A DNA stretch of 7,169 nt from Muribaculaceae bacterium (GTDB lineage Bacteria; Bacteroidota; Bacteroidia; Bacteroidales; Muribaculaceae). The position numbers and the translations under genes are program-made. The notes beneath the pieces were generated by a model. That model was given only the letters and a program-made list of their open reading frames with translations. It was not told the origin of the DNA and made no database searches. Each line of letters opens with the position of its first letter. Position 1 is the first letter of the stretch. Shown here piece by piece: positions 4,698-7,169 of this stretch. The stretch spans positions 1 to 7,169 of the forward strand of contig JAIDPP010000221.1 in the NCBI GenBank assembly GCA_029062725.1, read 5' to 3'.

Positions 4698-7169
4698 TTG
4701 AGACGGAAATTTACTGAAACAGGCCTGTGGGTCGTAATATGCAGTCTCTTTGTCGCTCTTGCCGCTACAAGCTGCGGGACAAAGAAGAATACTGCCGGTT
4801 CGCGTAACTGGCAGGCTTTCACTACGCGCTACAACGTCTATTATAATGGCAAGGAGCACTATAATGAGCAGATAAAGGATATGCTGGCCAAATATGAAGA
4901 CGATTACTCGCGTCTGGTGCTCACACATCCTGCCGAGGCACGCGGTGACCAGAAATTGCCACAACCGACCGGCGACTTCAAACGCACAATAGAGAAGATG
5001 CAGAAGGCAATCCAGCTACATTCTATCAAAAAGAAGCCAGCGAAACGCAATTCCTCCCCGAAAGAGAAAGCCTTCCGCGCCCGCGATGAATTCAATCCCT
5101 TCCTCCATAACGCATGGTTGTTGATGGGAGAGGGACAATACCTTAACGGCGACTTCATGGGAGCCGCAGCTACATTCTTCTATATCTCCAAACATTTCAC
5201 CTGGCTTCCCGATGTGGTGACAGAAGCCCGCATCCGGAATGCACTCGCCTATCTCGCACTCGACTGGAACTACGAGGCGGAGAACGCCCTGCATCTGGTT
5301 AAAGAGAAAGACCTTACCAACAAACAACTGCGCGACCTCTACAACCGCGCCATGGCCGACTATTACGTACGTACCGAACGCTATTCCCTCGCCATTCCAT
5401 ATCTTGCCAAAGCCGCGCAGGCCGCATCCGGAACACAGAAAAACCGCCTCTTCTTTCTTCTCGGTCAGCTCTATTCGCGCGAAGGAGAGAAGCAGAAGGC
5501 ATATATGGCCTTTAAAAAGGCCGGCTCCGGAAACTCCATCCCCTACCGCGCGAAATTCAACGCCCGCATCAAGCAGAGTGAAGTGTTCGCCGGCTCAAAT
5601 GTGAAGAAGGAGGTTGGAGCGCTCCTTTCCATGACCCATTATGCACGCAACAAGGAATATCTCGACCAGATATATTATGCTGTGGGTAATCTGTGGCTCT
5701 CACGGAAAGACTCCGTGCAGGCCAAGAAATACTATGCCTTGGCTGTGGAAAAATCCACCCGTAACGGAATCGACAAAGCCTTGGCCCAGCTCGCTTTGGG
5801 CAGTATCTACTTCGACGAGGGGGAATATGTGAAGGCTCAGCCATGCTATGCCGAGGCTGTCCCTCAGCTACCGGAAAACTATCCCGACTACAAGACCTTG
5901 AAACGCCGTTCGGACGTCCTCGACGAACTTGCCCTCTATGCCGGCAACGTAGAACTCCAGGATTCACTCCTTACTCTTGCTAAGATGACTCCCGAAGAGC
6001 AGGAGAAAGTATGTAAGAAACTGGTCGAGGAGCTGATAGCGAAGGAGAAGAAGGAGGCCGAGGATGCACGCCGTGAGGAGTATCTCGCCCAGCAGGAGGC
6101 AAACAAGGGAAATATAAAGGATAACAGCGCCGCTCCCGCTCTGGGAATGAACAGCGATAAGTCATGGTATTTCTACAACACCATGACCAAGAACGCCGGA
6201 AAGACAGAGTTTCAGCGCAAATGGGGCGCGCGTAAGCTGGAGGATGACTGGCGGCGCCGAAACAAGACCTCTTTCGCTTTTCAGGAAGAGGAGCAGGCGG
6301 CATCCGATGATGAAAATGACACCGGGAATTCCGACTCCCAGTCAAATTCCGATGGCGAGTCTCCTGAAAAGGATGAGGAGGCTGCAAAACGCGAGGCAGA
6401 GGAGAATGACCCGCATAACGTGGCATTCTATCTCAAGCAGATTCCCAAGACCGAGGAGGAGATCACCACTGCCAACGATATCATTCAGGAAGGACTCTAC
6501 AATGAGGGCGTGATCCTTAAGGACAAACTTGAGGATTTCTCCGCCGCACGGAAGGAATTCATGAGTCTGGAGACCCGATATCCCGACAATATCTACCGCC
6601 TCGACGTCTATTACAACATGTATCTGATGGCCGTGCGGCAGAATCAACCGGCGGAGGCGGAGAAATGGAGGGCGAAGATCATCGCCGATTTCCCCGATTC
6701 ACCCTACGGCCAAGCTATGCTCGATCCGAATTATTTCGAGAATCTACGACGCATGAACGAGGTGCAGGAAAACCAGTATCAGAAGGCTTATTCCGCCTAT
6801 CTTGCAGATAATAATCCTGCCGTCCACCGGATGACAGAAGAGATGGAGCGCGACTACCCACTCTCGAATATCCTTCCCAAGTTCGTCTTCATAGACGCCC
6901 TTTCATATCTTACGGAGAAGGATTACGAAAAATTCAGGGAACGCCTTCAGGAGCTTCTCCAGAAATGGCCTGACACTGATATGACTGATATGGCCGGTGG
7001 AATATTGAGCGGACTGAAAGCCGGCCGCGTGCCTAATTCAGGAAGCGGAAACTCTCGCGGAATGATATGGTCAATGCGCCTCTCGAATGATTCCGTACCG
7101 ACGGGAGCCGATGGTCAGCCTGCCAATTTCGAGCGAGATCCAGAGAAACCGCAATATCTTGTCCTTGTA
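4698..7169 (+). CDS. SprE/PorW-like TPR lipoprotein, TTG start, C-terminus cut by window edge
   Basis: Large envelope lipoprotein, 824 codons visible and open to the right edge. In gliding or type IX-secreting Bacteroidota, SprE/PorW links the secretion machinery in the periplasm; related proteins also occur in gut Bacteroidales, where their role is less clear. The N-terminus has Arg/Lys at 2-4, a hydrophobic core at 9-22 and the lipobox LAATSC, with Cys26 as the lipidation site. Then comes the family-like segment TTRYNVYYNG (42-51) and EFNPFLHNAWLLMGEGQY (131-148). TPR-like helical pairs fill about 136-400, for example around 213-240, 250-275, 323-350 and 360-390. A charged coiled-coil stretch lies at about 431-470. 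The hallmark block is at 489-523, with WYFYN, EFQRKWG, RKLEDDWR and RNK. An acidic, Ser/Asp/Glu-rich linker covers about 529-575, and more TPR-like helices cover 594-760. The protein ends in the window at the start of a probable further domain (PQYLVLV). TTG is chosen because of the ribosome binding site and the intact signal peptide. Whether this strain has a type IX system cannot be told here. Confidence 0.86.
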   Translation, partial: MRRKFTETGLWVVICSLFVALAATSCGTKKNTAGSRNWQAFTTRYNVYYNGKEHYNEQIKDMLAKYEDDYSRLVLTHPAEARGDQKLPQPTGDFKRTIEKMQKAIQLHSIKKKPAKRNSSPKEKAFRARDEFNPFLHNAWLLMGEGQYLNGDFMGAAATFFYISKHFTWLPDVVTEARIRNALAYLALDWNYEAENALHLVKEKDLTNKQLRDLYNRAMADYYVRTERYSLAIPYLAKAAQAASGTQKNRLFFLLGQLYSREGEKQKAYMAFKKAGSGNSIPYRAKFNARIKQSEVFAGSNVKKEVGALLSMTHYARNKEYLDQIYYAVGNLWLSRKDSVQAKKYYALAVEKSTRNGIDKALAQLALGSIYFDEGEYVKAQPCYAEAVPQLPENYPDYKTLKRRSDVLDELALYAGNVELQDSLLTLAKMTPEEQEKVCKKLVEELIAKEKKEAEDARREEYLAQQEANKGNIKDNSAAPALGMNSDKSWYFYNTMTKNAGKTEFQRKWGARKLEDDWRRRNKTSFAFQEEEQAASDDENDTGNSDSQSNSDGESPEKDEEAAKREAEENDPHNVAFYLKQIPKTEEEITTANDIIQEGLYNEGVILKDKLEDFSAARKEFMSLETRYPDNIYRLDVYYNMYLMAVRQNQPAEAEKWRAKIIADFPDSPYGQAMLDPNYFENLRRMNEVQENQYQKAYSAYLADNNPAVHRMTEEMERDYPLSNILPKFVFIDALSYLTEKDYEKFRERLQELLQKWPDTDMTDMAGGILSGLKAGRVPNSGSGNSRGMIWSMRLSNDSVPTGADGQPANFERDPEKPQYLVLV

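Noticed and set aside
5980..6426. Minus-strand open frame of 148 codons opposite the TPR lipoprotein
   Set aside because: It is antisense to a well-supported coding frame. Its translation is rich in Arg, Pro, Ser and His with no family resemblance, typical of a reverse-strand shadow.
1..7169. A novel defence, mobile or multi-gene accessory system
   Set aside because: No transposase, integrase, toxin-antitoxin pair, CRISPR-like repeat array, nuclease or helicase, or operon of unknown genes is present. The genes are recognisable families on switching strands.

Overview
The window looks like ordinary chromosomal sequence from a gut-type Bacteroidota bacterium, most likely order Bacteroidales and plausibly Muribaculaceae. 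Four things point there. The large TPR lipoprotein belongs to the SprE/PorW family, which is restricted to Bacteroidota. The leaders are AT-rich with few Shine-Dalgarno sites. There is a Bacteroidota-type -7 element (TAnnTTTG) in the first intergenic gap. The coding regions are of medium G+C. The taxon is an inference from protein style, since the window holds no rRNA or other marker.

Layout from left to right: (1) a minus-strand Na+/phosphate (PNaS family) cotransporter, 478 residues visible, whose C-terminal PhoU-like tail runs off the left edge; (2) a 166-bp divergent promoter region; (3) a plus-strand dihydrofolate reductase (folA) with an unusual N-terminal extension of about 37 residues; (4) a 121-bp gap; (5) a plus-strand GT4-type glycosyltransferase with the EX7E motif and a Cys/His cluster; (6) after only 13 bp, tail to tail, a minus-strand YaaA (DUF328) family gene; (7) a 332-bp divergent intergenic region with a small palindrome; (8) a long plus-strand SprE/PorW-like TPR lipoprotein of 824 residues so far, which starts at a TTG codon and runs off the right edge.

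The genes do not form one pathway or operon. Each is flanked by a strand switch or a clear gap: phosphate uptake, one-carbon/folate metabolism, surface glycan synthesis, peroxide/iron stress, and an outer-envelope lipoprotein linked elsewhere to gliding and type IX secretion. The two largest edge genes are easy to miss: the transporter has no stop inside the window, and the lipoprotein has neither an ATG start nor a stop here.

I see no mobile element, CRISPR array, RNA gene or convincing new multi-gene system. The points most worth a second look are the TTG-initiated SprE/PorW-like lipoprotein, the DHFR N-terminal extension, the glycosyltransferase Cys cluster, and the candidate regulatory sites in the two divergent intergenic regions.
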